Assembly (NCBI GenBank): GCA_002720125.1
Contig: PBGQ01000050.1
Coordinates: 1 to 21,046 of the forward strand
DNA length: 21,046 nt
Direction: 5' to 3'
DNA from: Rickettsiales bacterium
GTDB lineage: Bacteria > Pseudomonadota > Alphaproteobacteria > TMED109
Shown: positions 1 to 7,661 of the stretch, piece after piece
Layout: every line of letters starts with the position of its first letter
How positions within the stretch are numbered: position 1 is the first letter of the stretch
Notes under the pieces: generated by a model
Told to the model about the DNA's origin: nothing
What the model saw: only the letters and a program-made list of their open reading frames with translations
Database searches by the model: none
Made by a program: the position numbers and the translations under genes

Positions 1-98
1 AAATTCTTGATAATTTGTTGATCTGCATATGAATAAGAGCAGATAAATGTAATCAAGAAAGTGTGAATATAGACTTTAAAAGATTTACTAATTTTCAT
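1..98 (-). CDS. N-terminus of a secreted protein, possibly TlpA-like (partial)
   Basis: The reverse strand from 98 to the window edge is open for 32 codons from an ATG. It encodes a start of the form MKISKSFKVY, then a hydrophobic stretch (about residues 11-20) and a small-residue region ending in Ala near residue 25. This looks like a Sec signal peptide followed by the start of a mature periplasmic domain. The gene diverges from argH with 28 bases between the starts. In many Alphaproteobacteria the gene divergent from argH encodes a TlpA-type thiol-disulfide reductase, so that is the best guess. No catalytic CxxC is visible in the fragment, so the family is inferred from neighbourhood only. 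No clear Shine-Dalgarno sequence precedes the ATG. Confidence 0.5.
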   Translation of the reverse strand, partial: MKISKSFKVYIHTFLITFICSYSYADQQIIKN

Positions 99-126
99 AT
101 TAATTTAAATTGAATAGCATACTAAA

Positions 127-1512
127 ATGAAAAATAAAAATAAAACCGTATGGTCAAAAAGACTTAAAGGATCACCTTCAAAGTTATTTGAAAGAATAGG
201 TGCGTCAGTTCATATTGATAAAAGGTTGTATAAGGAAGATATTTTTGCCTCAAAAGTGCATACTCAAATGCTTATAAAACAAAAAATTATTCCTATTAAA
301 GATGGAAATAAAATTATAGCTGGATTAAAAAAAATTGAAAAACTTATTGATAGTAAAAAATTTAAGTTCGAGGCCAAGTATGAAGACATTCATTTAAATA
401 TTGAAAAAAAACTTTTTGAAATTATTGGCCCTTCCGCAGGCTTTCTTCATACTGCTAGATCCAGAAATGATCAAGTAGTAACAGATTTTAAGTTATGGGT
501 TAAAAAATCAACTAAAGAAATTATTTATGAGATTAGTAAATTAATGAGATCTATTCTTTTAAAATCAGAAAAGAATATAGACACTGTAATGCCAGGGTTT
601 ACTCATTTGAAAAATGCTCAGCCAGTGTCTTTTGCTCATTATCTCTTAGCCTATTTTGAAATGTTAAAAAGAGATAGAAAGAGATTTAATAATAATTTAG
701 ATTTATTAGATGAGTCACCGCTTGGAGTTGCGGCATTATCAGGTACATCTTACAACATAGATAGATTTTACACCTCAAAAAAACTTGGTTTTAAGCAACC
801 GACCTCCAATTCTATTGATACGGTTTCGGATAGGGATTTTGCTATAGATTTTCTTTATGCTTGTGCAGTTTGCGCGATGCATTTATCTAGATTGGCGGAA
901 GACTTTATCATATTGAATTCAGACGCTTATAAATTAATTGATTTTAACGATAAAATGTTAACTGGATCATCAATTATGCCGCAAAAAAAGAACCCTGATC
1001 CAGCTGAATTAATCAGAGGAAGAACCGGGATTAATTACGGAAAACTTAATTCTATGCTTACTATAATGAAAGGTTTGCCAATATCTTATTTCAAAGATTT
1101 GCAAGATGATAAATCTTTAGTTTTTGATGGATTTGACACTTTGAAAGATACCCTTTCATTAAGCTCTGAATTAATTAAAAATCTTAAACCCAATAAAAAG
1201 AGAATGTTAAATATGGCAAACAGTGGTTTTACTACTGCAACCGATTTTGCAGATTATTTAGTAAAGCAAAAAAAGATTCCATTTAGAGAGTCTTACAACA
1301 TTTCCTCAAAATTAGTAAACTATGCAGAAAAAAAAGGTAAGAATCTAAACGAACTCAGTTTTGATGAAGTAAAAAAATTTTACAAGAATTTAGATAAAAA
1401 GATATTACAAATATTTGAGGTAAAAAATTCAATGAACTCCAAAAAATCATATGGAGGAACTTCGAGCAAAAATGTAAAAAATATGATTAAAAGATATAAA
1501 AAAGATCTATGA
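127..1512 (+). CDS. argH: argininosuccinate lyase
   Basis: Cleaves argininosuccinate to arginine and fumarate, the last step of arginine synthesis, as a cytoplasmic homotetramer. The 461-residue length is normal for ArgH. The fumarase/aspartase superfamily signature GSSIMPQKKN lies at residues 280-289 and contains the mobile loop with the catalytic serine. HTARSRNDQV at 108-117 is the substrate-binding motif typical of ArgH, and MPGFTH at 155-160 contains the Thr-His pair used in catalysis. The N-terminal WSKRL motif also fits the family. The ATG at 127 gives a full-length N-terminus. The stop overlaps the start of the downstream lipoprotein gene by four bases (ATGA, 1509-1512), suggesting translational coupling. 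No motif is damaged and I see no reason to doubt the assignment. Confidence 0.97.
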   Translation: MKNKNKTVWSKRLKGSPSKLFERIGASVHIDKRLYKEDIFASKVHTQMLIKQKIIPIKDGNKIIAGLKKIEKLIDSKKFKFEAKYEDIHLNIEKKLFEIIGPSAGFLHTARSRNDQVVTDFKLWVKKSTKEIIYEISKLMRSILLKSEKNIDTVMPGFTHLKNAQPVSFAHYLLAYFEMLKRDRKRFNNNLDLLDESPLGVAALSGTSYNIDRFYTSKKLGFKQPTSNSIDTVSDRDFAIDFLYACAVCAMHLSRLAEDFIILNSDAYKLIDFNDKMLTGSSIMPQKKNPDPAELIRGRTGINYGKLNSMLTIMKGLPISYFKDLQDDKSLVFDGFDTLKDTLSLSSELIKNLKPNKKRMLNMANSGFTTATDFADYLVKQKKIPFRESYNISSKLVNYAEKKGKNLNELSFDEVKKFYKNLDKKILQIFEVKNSMNSKKSYGGTSSKNVKNMIKRYKKDL

Positions 1513-1631
1513 AAAATTTAACATTATCCATGATTATTTTTTTTCTTCTTATTTCCTCATGTGGAAAAAAGTCAGATCCTAAGTTTAGTGAAAAAAAGGA
1601 ATTAAATAACTATATTGAGCTACAATTATGA
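1509..1631 (+). CDS. lptM: small LptM-type lipoprotein (40 aa)
   Basis: This short gene encodes 40 residues: an N-terminal hydrophobic segment (about residues 4-15), then a lipobox ISSC with the acylatable cysteine at position 18, then GKKSDP and a polar tail. Signal peptidase II should cut before Cys18, leaving a 23-residue lipid-anchored peptide. Tiny lipoproteins of this form, between argH and lysA in Alphaproteobacteria or next to dapF in enterics (YifL), belong to the LptM group. In E. coli LptM assists oxidative maturation of the LptD/LptE LPS translocon. That role is carried over by family and context, not seen here. The gene overlaps argH by ATGA (1509-1512) and lysA by ATGA (1628-1631), so all three appear translationally coupled. 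Confidence 0.82.
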   Translation: MKNLTLSMIIFFLLISSCGKKSDPKFSEKKELNNYIELQL

Positions 1632-2881
1632 TTAATTATAGAGGTAATAAATTATCAGTTGAAAATAAATATGTTTTGAAAATTGCAAAAAATAATCAAA
1701 CGCCATTTTATTTATATTCCGCTAAAGCTATTAAAGACAATTTTGAACAGTTTTGCAGAGTATTTAAAAAAATAAATCCTTTGATTTGCTTCTCAGTTAA
1801 ATCGAATTCTAACCCAAAAATATTGAGAATACTTAAAAGTCTCGGTGCTGGAGCTGATGTTGTCTCTGGTGGGGAGTTATTAAAAGTTTTAAATGCCGGA
1901 ATAAGCCCTAAAAAGATAGTTTTTTCTGGTGTTGGAAAAAGTACAGATGAATTAAAGATGGCAATTAAAAGAAAAATTTTGTTGATTAATGCAGAGTCAT
2001 ACAGTGAAATTGCTTTAATAAATAAATTATCTAAATCAAGTAAAAGAAAAACATCTATTGGTTTAAGATTAAACCCTGATATAGACGCGAAAACTCTTGG
2101 AAAAATTTCAACGGGAAGAGCAGTGGATAAGTTCGGGTTATCAAGAAAAAAACTGATAGAAGTATGTAAAAATTTAAAAGAGTTTAAACATATTGAATTG
2201 AATTCTTTGAGTGTACATATTGGTAGTCAAATACTATCAGATATCCCTTTTAAAAAAACTTTAAAGGTAATAGAGGAAATTATTAGAAAAACAAAAACTC
2301 ATTTTAAATTTATTGATCTAGGAGGTGGTTTTGGTATTTCCTATAGTTCTAAAGAAAAAAGAATTAAATTAAATAATTATTCTAATTTAGTTAATAAGTT
2401 TAAAAAAAAGTATAATTGCAATATCATTTTTGAACCGGGAAGAGCAATTATCGGAAATACAGGTATACTAGTTTCAAAAATCCAATACATCAAAAATTCT
2501 ATTTCGAAATCTTTTGTAATTATTGATGCTGGAATGAATGATTTTATGCGGCCAGCACTATACTCTGCTAAGCATCAAATTAAGATGCTTGTTGAGAAGC
2601 AAAATAGCGATAATAATTCTAAATACGATATTGTTGGTCCAATATGTGAAACAAGTGATACTATGGCCGAAGCAGTTATATTATCAAAAAATATTAAAAG
2701 CGATGATTATTTATATATAGATAAAGTAGGAGCTTATGGTTCTGTTATGTCATCTAATTATAATACAAGAGAAACAATACAGGAAATACTTATTAATAAA
2801 AATTGTTATGAGATAATTAAAAATAAAATAGAAATCGAAGATTTGATTAAACAAGAAAAAATTGCTTCTTGGTTGAAATAG
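1628..2881 (+). CDS. lysA: diaminopimelate decarboxylase
   Basis: Decarboxylates meso-diaminopimelate to lysine with PLP, the last step of lysine synthesis. At 417 residues it has the usual length. It has the fold III alanine-racemase-like barrel: the PLP lysine is K58 in the SVKSN motif, HIGSQ is at 197-201, and the glycine-rich phosphate-binding loop GGGFG is at 232-236. EPGR follows at 269-272, the catalytic cysteine region CETSD at 340-344, and GAYG near 368-371 closes the active site. The ATG overlaps the stop of the preceding lipoprotein gene. The next gene starts ten bases after the stop. The set of DapDC motifs, especially CETSD, separates it from ornithine or arginine decarboxylases of the same fold. 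Confidence 0.96.
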   Translation: MINYRGNKLSVENKYVLKIAKNNQTPFYLYSAKAIKDNFEQFCRVFKKINPLICFSVKSNSNPKILRILKSLGAGADVVSGGELLKVLNAGISPKKIVFSGVGKSTDELKMAIKRKILLINAESYSEIALINKLSKSSKRKTSIGLRLNPDIDAKTLGKISTGRAVDKFGLSRKKLIEVCKNLKEFKHIELNSLSVHIGSQILSDIPFKKTLKVIEEIIRKTKTHFKFIDLGGGFGISYSSKEKRIKLNNYSNLVNKFKKKYNCNIIFEPGRAIIGNTGILVSKIQYIKNSISKSFVIIDAGMNDFMRPALYSAKHQIKMLVEKQNSDNNSKYDIVGPICETSDTMAEAVILSKNIKSDDYLYIDKVGAYGSVMSSNYNTRETIQEILINKNCYEIIKNKIEIEDLIKQEKIASWLK

Positions 2882-2891
2882 ATCAAGCTAT

Positions 2892-5276
2892 ATGTTTATA
2901 AATATAAAAATTGTCCAAGTTATTTTATTGATAAACGAGAATTTAAGACATATTTTTTACTTTTTTATTTATACAGCTTTTTTTTCTATTATATCGTTAT
3001 TAGGTTTTTGGAAAATATTACCTTTAGTTTGTCATATTATTTTAGCAGCTTTATTTTTTTTATTACCATTTTACTATATTTATTTACATAAAAATAAATT
3101 CAAGTACATAAACAATAGAAACGTAATTATTTGGTTGGAAGAAAAAAACTTTTCTAATATTAATCCTCTTACTAGCTTATTTGATAAGCCAATTAATGAA
3201 AATTTAGATGGAATTAAATGGAAACTACACCTTAAAAAAAGCTACAATTACTCAAAAAAAATAAAATATTTTTTTCCAAAGATAAATATTAATTTAGAAG
3301 ATCCATTGAAAACAAGATTTCTATTTTTGTTCTTTTTGGTAATAGCATTTTTTTGGTCTGCAAAGAATGATAAAATATTTACAAATATTTATAGCGTTCT
3401 AAACTTTAAAACTAAAAATGTTATAGAAAACAATATTACATCTTCAAAAATTTGGTTAGTACCTCCAAGATATACAGAAATTATGCAAAAAGAAATATTC
3501 ATAGATTCTGAAAGCTCTTCAAAAGAAGATAACATAAAAATTCCAATTAATTCTGAATTAAAGGTAAAGATACAATCTAAATCTCAAAAACTTAATTTCG
3601 TTACAGGAAAAAATAAGAATTATTTTGAAGAAACAGAAAAAAATAATTTTGAGCTTTATTATAAAATAATAGATAACCAGAATTTTATAATTAAAAATGA
3701 TGACAAGGTCATAAAAAGAATATATTTTGAAGTTATACCTGATAAATTTCCTTCAATAGATTTTGACTCAGAACCAGAAATTGTTGGTAATTCAATAAAA
3801 TTTATTACCAATGCTTCAGATGACTACAGAGTAAGGAAGGTTTTAGCAAGCATCTTAAGACCAACTGAATTTAAGCACTTTAATGACAAAACAATAAATT
3901 TTGATCTTGAATTTGAAACAAACGAAAACCCTAGAAAAATAAAGAATTATTTCTATCAGGATTTATCTGCTCATATATGGGCAGGCCACTCATCAAAACT
4001 AGTAATTTCAGCTATTGATGATCTGAACCAGATTACAAAGATTGAGATGAAAATAAAAATTCCTTCTAAAGAGTTTATAAATAAATCTGCTAAAACTGTT
4101 CTACTTATTAGGAAAGAAATAGCATTGAGAAAAATAGACCTAAAAAAAGCAGAAAATTCCCTAAAATTTATAATCAAAAAAGATAGTGAATCTTTGAAAA
4201 ATAGAGTTATTTATAAAAAGTATGAAGATGTTTTAAGTACCTTTTCTAAATTGAAAGAGACTCCTCTAAATTATTCTCATATTCTATATGATGATTTATG
4301 GCAATTATCTCTATTATTAGAGGAAAGGGAAAACTTTGTTGTAAAAAGAGAATTGGAAAAGATTGAGAAACTTTTTTTTGATAGTCTTAAGAGAAAAGAC
4401 ACTGATGAAATAATTGCTAACACAACCGAATTAAAACAAAAGATTGAACGCCTAATCAAAATGCGAAATGAAAATAACTACCAAGATCAGCATTTAAAAA
4501 AATCTAATGAAGAATTACAAGATAGGTTTGAAGAATTGAATGAAGAAATTAAAGATTTACTTAATATAGGGTCAAAAGAAAAGCTAAACGAAAAAATACT
4601 TCAGATGAAAGAATTAACAGATACACTTCGAAATCCCAAGAAGATAGATAAAGAGAAAATGCTGAAGCAGGCACAAAAGCAAAATCTAATTAATAAATTA
4701 TCTGAGCTTCTTAACGAGCAGGAAATAATAATGCAAGAGAGTTTTAATTTGGCTTCCAATAGAGGTATGTTTGAGCAGAGTTCTCAAGGAAGTGGAGGGA
4801 AAAGTCCCAAAGAAAAACAGGACTCCCTTAGGAATAGTTTGGGTAACATAATGAGAGAGATAAGTTCTTCAGAAAATGAGATTCCTCAAGAGCTAGGTAG
4901 AGCTGATAGAGCGATGAGGCAGGCTTCCAGAGATCTAGAAAATGGAAAGCCTGATAGAGCCTCTAATGCCCAAGGCAGAGCATCAGAAATGATACAGAGA
5001 GCTATGAATTCAATGGTAGCTAATTTAGATTCTAAAAAACAGGATGTTTACCGTTCAGGTAATCAACAAGACAGGTCGACTTCAAATCCATCATTTACAG
5101 ACTCGAAAAATACTACAACTGATGGATCTTCGTCTGGTGGAACTATCGATGTGCCTGCAAAATATAAAGAACAAGAAGCAAAAAAAATAGTAAGAGAGCT
5201 CTATACCAGATATAAAAATGCAGAAAGAAATACCAAAGAAAAAAAGTACATTAGAAGATTACTCGATTGGTACTAG
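2892..5276 (+). CDS. TIGR02302 / DUF4175 family membrane protein
   Basis: A 794-residue protein matching the alphaproteobacterial TIGR02302 (DUF4175) family, whose molecular function is not established. Two hydrophobic segments at about 20-40 and 42-65, the second preceded by LLGFWKILPL, form the typical N-terminal hairpin. A third spans about 142-156. The middle region (about 185-410) looks like extracytoplasmic beta-rich sequence. From about 420 to 600 it is charged and helical, probably coiled coil. Residues of about 635-770 are rich in Gln, Ser, Asn and Gly (for example EQSSQGSGGKSPKEKQ), also typical of the family's low-complexity tail, and the end is again basic. It lies ten bases behind lysA, the conserved position of this family. 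The last 18 bases overlap the convergent zinc-ribbon gene. A role in the envelope is likely but unproven. Confidence 0.85.
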   Translation: MFINIKIVQVILLINENLRHIFYFFIYTAFFSIISLLGFWKILPLVCHIILAALFFLLPFYYIYLHKNKFKYINNRNVIIWLEEKNFSNINPLTSLFDKPINENLDGIKWKLHLKKSYNYSKKIKYFFPKININLEDPLKTRFLFLFFLVIAFFWSAKNDKIFTNIYSVLNFKTKNVIENNITSSKIWLVPPRYTEIMQKEIFIDSESSSKEDNIKIPINSELKVKIQSKSQKLNFVTGKNKNYFEETEKNNFELYYKIIDNQNFIIKNDDKVIKRIYFEVIPDKFPSIDFDSEPEIVGNSIKFITNASDDYRVRKVLASILRPTEFKHFNDKTINFDLEFETNENPRKIKNYFYQDLSAHIWAGHSSKLVISAIDDLNQITKIEMKIKIPSKEFINKSAKTVLLIRKEIALRKIDLKKAENSLKFIIKKDSESLKNRVIYKKYEDVLSTFSKLKETPLNYSHILYDDLWQLSLLLEERENFVVKRELEKIEKLFFDSLKRKDTDEIIANTTELKQKIERLIKMRNENNYQDQHLKKSNEELQDRFEELNEEIKDLLNIGSKEKLNEKILQMKELTDTLRNPKKIDKEKMLKQAQKQNLINKLSELLNEQEIIMQESFNLASNRGMFEQSSQGSGGKSPKEKQDSLRNSLGNIMREISSSENEIPQELGRADRAMRQASRDLENGKPDRASNAQGRASEMIQRAMNSMVANLDSKKQDVYRSGNQQDRSTSNPSFTDSKNTTTDGSSSGGTIDVPAKYKEQEAKKIVRELYTRYKNAERNTKEKKYIRRLLDWY

Positions 5277-5561
5277 ATTATCTATAAAATTAAATAAATT
5301 TTGCCAATAGCTATCTGTTAATTCTAGTTCTTCTCTAAATAAGAAAATACAAACTAGTACTATTAATATTATGAATACATTCAATAATAGCAGTTTTTTT
5401 ATTGAAAAGGTTGATTTTTCCGGTTTTTCTATAGGTTTTTTTTCTATAAGCCAAAGATTACCACATACACTACACTTAAATTTTTTAACACTATTAATAA
5501 GGTCTTGAGATTCAATTTCAAATAGTGTTTTGCATTTTGGACATTTTATATTCATTATCAA
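5259..5561 (-). CDS. MJ0042-type zinc-ribbon membrane protein
   Basis: A 100-residue protein with an N-terminal zinc ribbon. Cys7 and Cys10 (CPKC) and Cys30 and Cys33 (CSVC) form the two knuckles, with the MJ0042 hallmark of FEI after the first pair and GNLW after the second. A basic, Pro/Lys-rich linker (about 38-56) leads to one transmembrane helix at about 56-76 and a short extracytoplasmic tail. Translation could begin at the ATG at 5561 or at the in-frame ATG two codons on; the second gives the family's usual MxIxCPxC start. The family commonly lies next to ftsE in Alphaproteobacteria, divergently as here. Its molecular role is unknown. The 3' end overlaps TIGR02302 tail to tail. Confidence 0.85.
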   Translation of the reverse strand: MIMNIKCPKCKTLFEIESQDLINSVKKFKCSVCGNLWLIEKKPIEKPEKSTFSIKKLLLLNVFIILIVLVCIFLFREELELTDSYWQNLFNFIDNLVPIE

Positions 5562-5583
5562 TAGTTTATAATAATTTCAATTT

Positions 5584-5612
5584 ATTATATCAAATAAGAT
5601 AAAAAGGGTAAA
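5584..5612 (-). promoter_or_regulatory. sigma70-like promoter for the zinc-ribbon gene
   Basis: On the minus strand, TTTACC (5612-5607, four of six matches to the -35 consensus) is followed after exactly 17 bases by TATAAT (5589-5584), a perfect -10 box. Initiation would fall near 5577, giving a leader of roughly 16-22 bases before either candidate ATG. The -35 box overlaps the GGG that serves as the weak Shine-Dalgarno of the divergent ftsE. In such A+T-rich DNA chance matches are common, but the ideal spacer and position make this one credible. Confidence 0.5.
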
Positions 5613-5615
5613 TAT

Positions 5616-6287
5616 TTGATAAAATTAGAAAATCTATATTTAGAAGGAGTTGATAATAAATATCTATTAAATGATGTAAATATCTTTATTCCTAGTGGTA
5701 GCTTAGTACTAGTAAAAGGAGAACATAATTTTGGAAAAACCAGGCTTTTAAAAACAATTGCTATGCTAGAGAAACCAAGAAAGGGAAAACTGTTTGTTAT
5801 GGGAAAAGAAGTATCTAGACTGAATAACAGAGAAATATCTAACCTTTATAAGCAAATAGGCCTAGTTTTAGAAGAGGACTTATTAATAGATAATATTAAT
5901 GTGGCAGATAATATATTACTACCCTTAATATTAAGAAATGAAAATCGTAAGGAAATTGCTCTTGCCTTAAAGGAACTTATTCCCTGGTTAAATTTAGAAG
6001 ACTTAATTAAAAAAAATACTATTAATTTAAGTGCATCAGAAAAAAAAATAATACAATTTGCTAGAGCAATTATTGTAAGACCTAGAATTCTTATGTTGGA
6101 TAACTTGTTTAATGCGATAGATAATAATATTGAGAAGAAAATAATATTTCTTATTATGGCATTAAACAGGATTGGAACCACTATCGTTATCTTTGGGAAA
6201 GAGCCTAGCATTCAAAAAATTAAATTTAGCAACATATTCAATATAAAAAAACAACAATTGCTGGAGGAAAAAATTGAGCTTAATTAA
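5616..6287 (+). CDS. ftsE: FtsE-like ABC ATPase with degenerate catalytic motifs
   Basis: A 223-residue ABC nucleotide-binding protein of FtsE length. With FtsX it should form the FtsEX complex, which couples cytosolic ATP hydrolysis to septal peptidoglycan hydrolase activation. The identification rests on size, the adjacent FtsX and the alphaproteobacterial gene order. The P-loop is present (G35 to T42, GEHNFGKT), but other motifs are altered. The Q-loop Gln is Glu86 (LVLEED). The LSGGE signature reads LSASE (138-142). Walker B keeps Asp162 but the catalytic Glu is Asn163 (LMLDNLF). The switch His is Lys195 (IVIFGKE). ATP binding may survive, while hydrolysis is doubtful. The start is TTG with a weak GGG seven bases upstream. 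The frame is intact, so this is drift or neofunctionalisation rather than a recent pseudogene. Confidence 0.78.
   Translation: MIKLENLYLEGVDNKYLLNDVNIFIPSGSLVLVKGEHNFGKTRLLKTIAMLEKPRKGKLFVMGKEVSRLNNREISNLYKQIGLVLEEDLLIDNINVADNILLPLILRNENRKEIALALKELIPWLNLEDLIKKNTINLSASEKKIIQFARAIIVRPRILMLDNLFNAIDNNIEKKIIFLIMALNRIGTTIVIFGKEPSIQKIKFSNIFNIKKQQLLEEKIELN
6263..6276 (+). promoter_or_regulatory. strong Shine-Dalgarno fixing the TTG start of ftsX
   Basis: GGAGG at 6263-6267 lies six bases before the TTG at 6274, inside the 3' end of ftsE. Such a strong site is rare in this A+T-rich window, where most genes have little or no Shine-Dalgarno. It supports the TTG as the true ftsX start rather than a later codon, and independent initiation within the overlap. 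Confidence 0.7.
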
Positions 6288-7089
6288 TGTAATTAGAATA
6301 AAATACTTTCCTTCTGCTTTATTTGATTATATCACAATTTTTATAGTAAACATTTTTTTTAATATACTATTTTTGCTTTTTCTAAATAACGTTAATCTGC
6401 TTTTTAAAAATAATAGTACAAATGATATTTTCATGATAATTCCACAAAATATAGAGAATTTTGCTGAGAAGAAAGACCTTATCTTTAAAAGATTAAGCCT
6501 CGAAAAAAATATTATTTCTGTAACTAGAATAGAAAAAACAAAAGTTCTTTCATTATTGCAAGAGTCCCTTGAAAGTAATAATATTCCTCTTGAACTAGTG
6601 CCAGATGTATTGTCTTTAGAAGTAAGCAATAGTGAAGGAATAGACCTTATAAGAATCAATAAATTAATAAATGGTATAATACCGAACGCTAAAATTTACA
6701 AAAAACCTAATAATAAATCAATAATTTCTAACTATTTTTCTTTGATGATAATAGTATTATTTTTGCATCTCTTATTAAATTTGTTGCTTATTAGAAATTC
6801 TTTAATAGCAATAAAAAAAATAATATATGTATCCCAAATTTTTGGAAATTCTAGAAAAAGCATTTTTATAAATTTATCTTTTGGCTACACATTTATATAT
6901 TTATTATCTAGTGTAATAGGTTTACAGTTACTTAATATGATAAATTATAATATCTTAATTCTACTTCTCGATAATAAAAATAATTTACAGCCTTTGAGGT
7001 ATTTTTGCTATTTAATTTTTTATCTTTTAATTCAGCAAGGTATATTATATTTAGTCTTTAATATTCATACCAAAAAACTTTATAATTAA
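6274..7089 (+). CDS. ftsX: FtsX-like permease subunit
   Basis: A 271-residue membrane protein with FtsX topology: a first helix at about 17-40, an extracytoplasmic domain of about 110 residues (41-150), then three helices at about 153-173, 199-221 and 241-263. The stretch after helix 2 (RNSLIAIKKIIYVSQIFGNS) occupies the cytosolic coupling loop that contacts FtsE. The region GIxLELVPDVLSLEV matches the periplasmic-domain segment seen in alphaproteobacterial FtsX. It is somewhat shorter than the usual 290-330 residues and has little sequence conservation. It overlaps ftsE by 14 bases and starts at TTG behind a strong ribosome-binding site. FtsX normally transmits the FtsE conformational cycle to periplasmic amidase activators or endopeptidases. 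Whether that still works with the altered FtsE is open. A LolC/E assignment is unlikely because their periplasmic domain is much larger. Confidence 0.75.
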   Translation: MSLINVIRIKYFPSALFDYITIFIVNIFFNILFLLFLNNVNLLFKNNSTNDIFMIIPQNIENFAEKKDLIFKRLSLEKNIISVTRIEKTKVLSLLQESLESNNIPLELVPDVLSLEVSNSEGIDLIRINKLINGIIPNAKIYKKPNNKSIISNYFSLMIIVLFLHLLLNLLLIRNSLIAIKKIIYVSQIFGNSRKSIFINLSFGYTFIYLLSSVIGLQLLNMINYNILILLLDNKNNLQPLRYFCYLIFYLLIQQGILYLVFNIHTKKLYN

Positions 7090-7091
7090 CT

Positions 7092-7661
7092 ATGAGATAC
7101 GCTTTTATAGTAATTCCATTAACTTTTATCATTTTGCTATTAATAGGATATTTCAACTTTATTAATTATATAAACAGAAACCACTATTTATCTTCAAATA
7201 ACAACAAAATAATTTTTGATGGTATTGCGATTTTAACTGGTGGAAAGGGAAGAATAAAAGAAGGATTAAATCTTTTAGAAAAAAATTCTGAAGCCAAACT
7301 AATAATTTCTGGTGTGGATCAAAAAGTTACTTTAAAAACTATTACGAAAAAAAATAATATACTTGAAAATATTTATTTAGATAAAAAATCAAAAAGTACA
7401 ATTGAAAATGCTATACAAATAACCAGCTGGGCAAAAATGCTTAATCTAAAAAAGATAAAAATAATTACATCGTATTATCATATGCCTAGAAGCATTTTAT
7501 TTTTAAAGCATTATGATAAAGATATGATATTTATTCCTCATCCTGTAAGATCAAAGAGTCAAAAGTATAATAATAGAATTGACTACTTTAAATTAGACCC
7601 TTTCTTATTTGAGGAATATGTTAAATATTTACTTTCTTTTCTAATTTTGGTTATTAATTAA
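7092..7661 (+). CDS. YdcF-like DUF218 membrane-anchored protein
   Basis: A 189-residue protein of the DUF218 (SanA/ElyC/YdcF) family. One N-terminal helix at about 4-27 anchors a domain with the family landmarks in order: AILTGGKGRIKEGLNLL, LIISGV, ST.ENA and ITSYYHMPRS. The last of these, with invariant-looking His and Arg, is the most diagnostic. Enteric members influence envelope permeability and lipid-carrier homeostasis, but no enzyme reaction is firmly assigned to this branch. The gene starts two bases after ftsX ends, and its TAA directly abuts the plsC ATG. This ftsX, DUF218, plsC order is conserved in many Alphaproteobacteria, consistent with an envelope role. Confidence 0.85.
   Translation: MRYAFIVIPLTFIILLLIGYFNFINYINRNHYLSSNNNKIIFDGIAILTGGKGRIKEGLNLLEKNSEAKLIISGVDQKVTLKTITKKNNILENIYLDKKSKSTIENAIQITSWAKMLNLKKIKIITSYYHMPRSILFLKHYDKDMIFIPHPVRSKSQKYNNRIDYFKLDPFLFEEYVKYLLSFLILVIN

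Noticed and set aside
4750..5160. Gln/Ser-rich tail of the TIGR02302 protein as a repeat element
   Set aside because: It is low-complexity protein sequence typical of the family; no DNA-level repeat unit is seen.
5846..6211. 121-codon open frame antisense to ftsE
   Set aside because: A low-complexity shadow of the FtsE coding strand with no domain signature.
5616..6287. Calling ftsE a pseudogene
   Set aside because: The frame is complete, length is normal, the P-loop is kept and the junction with ftsX is intact, so an expressed altered protein is more likely than debris.
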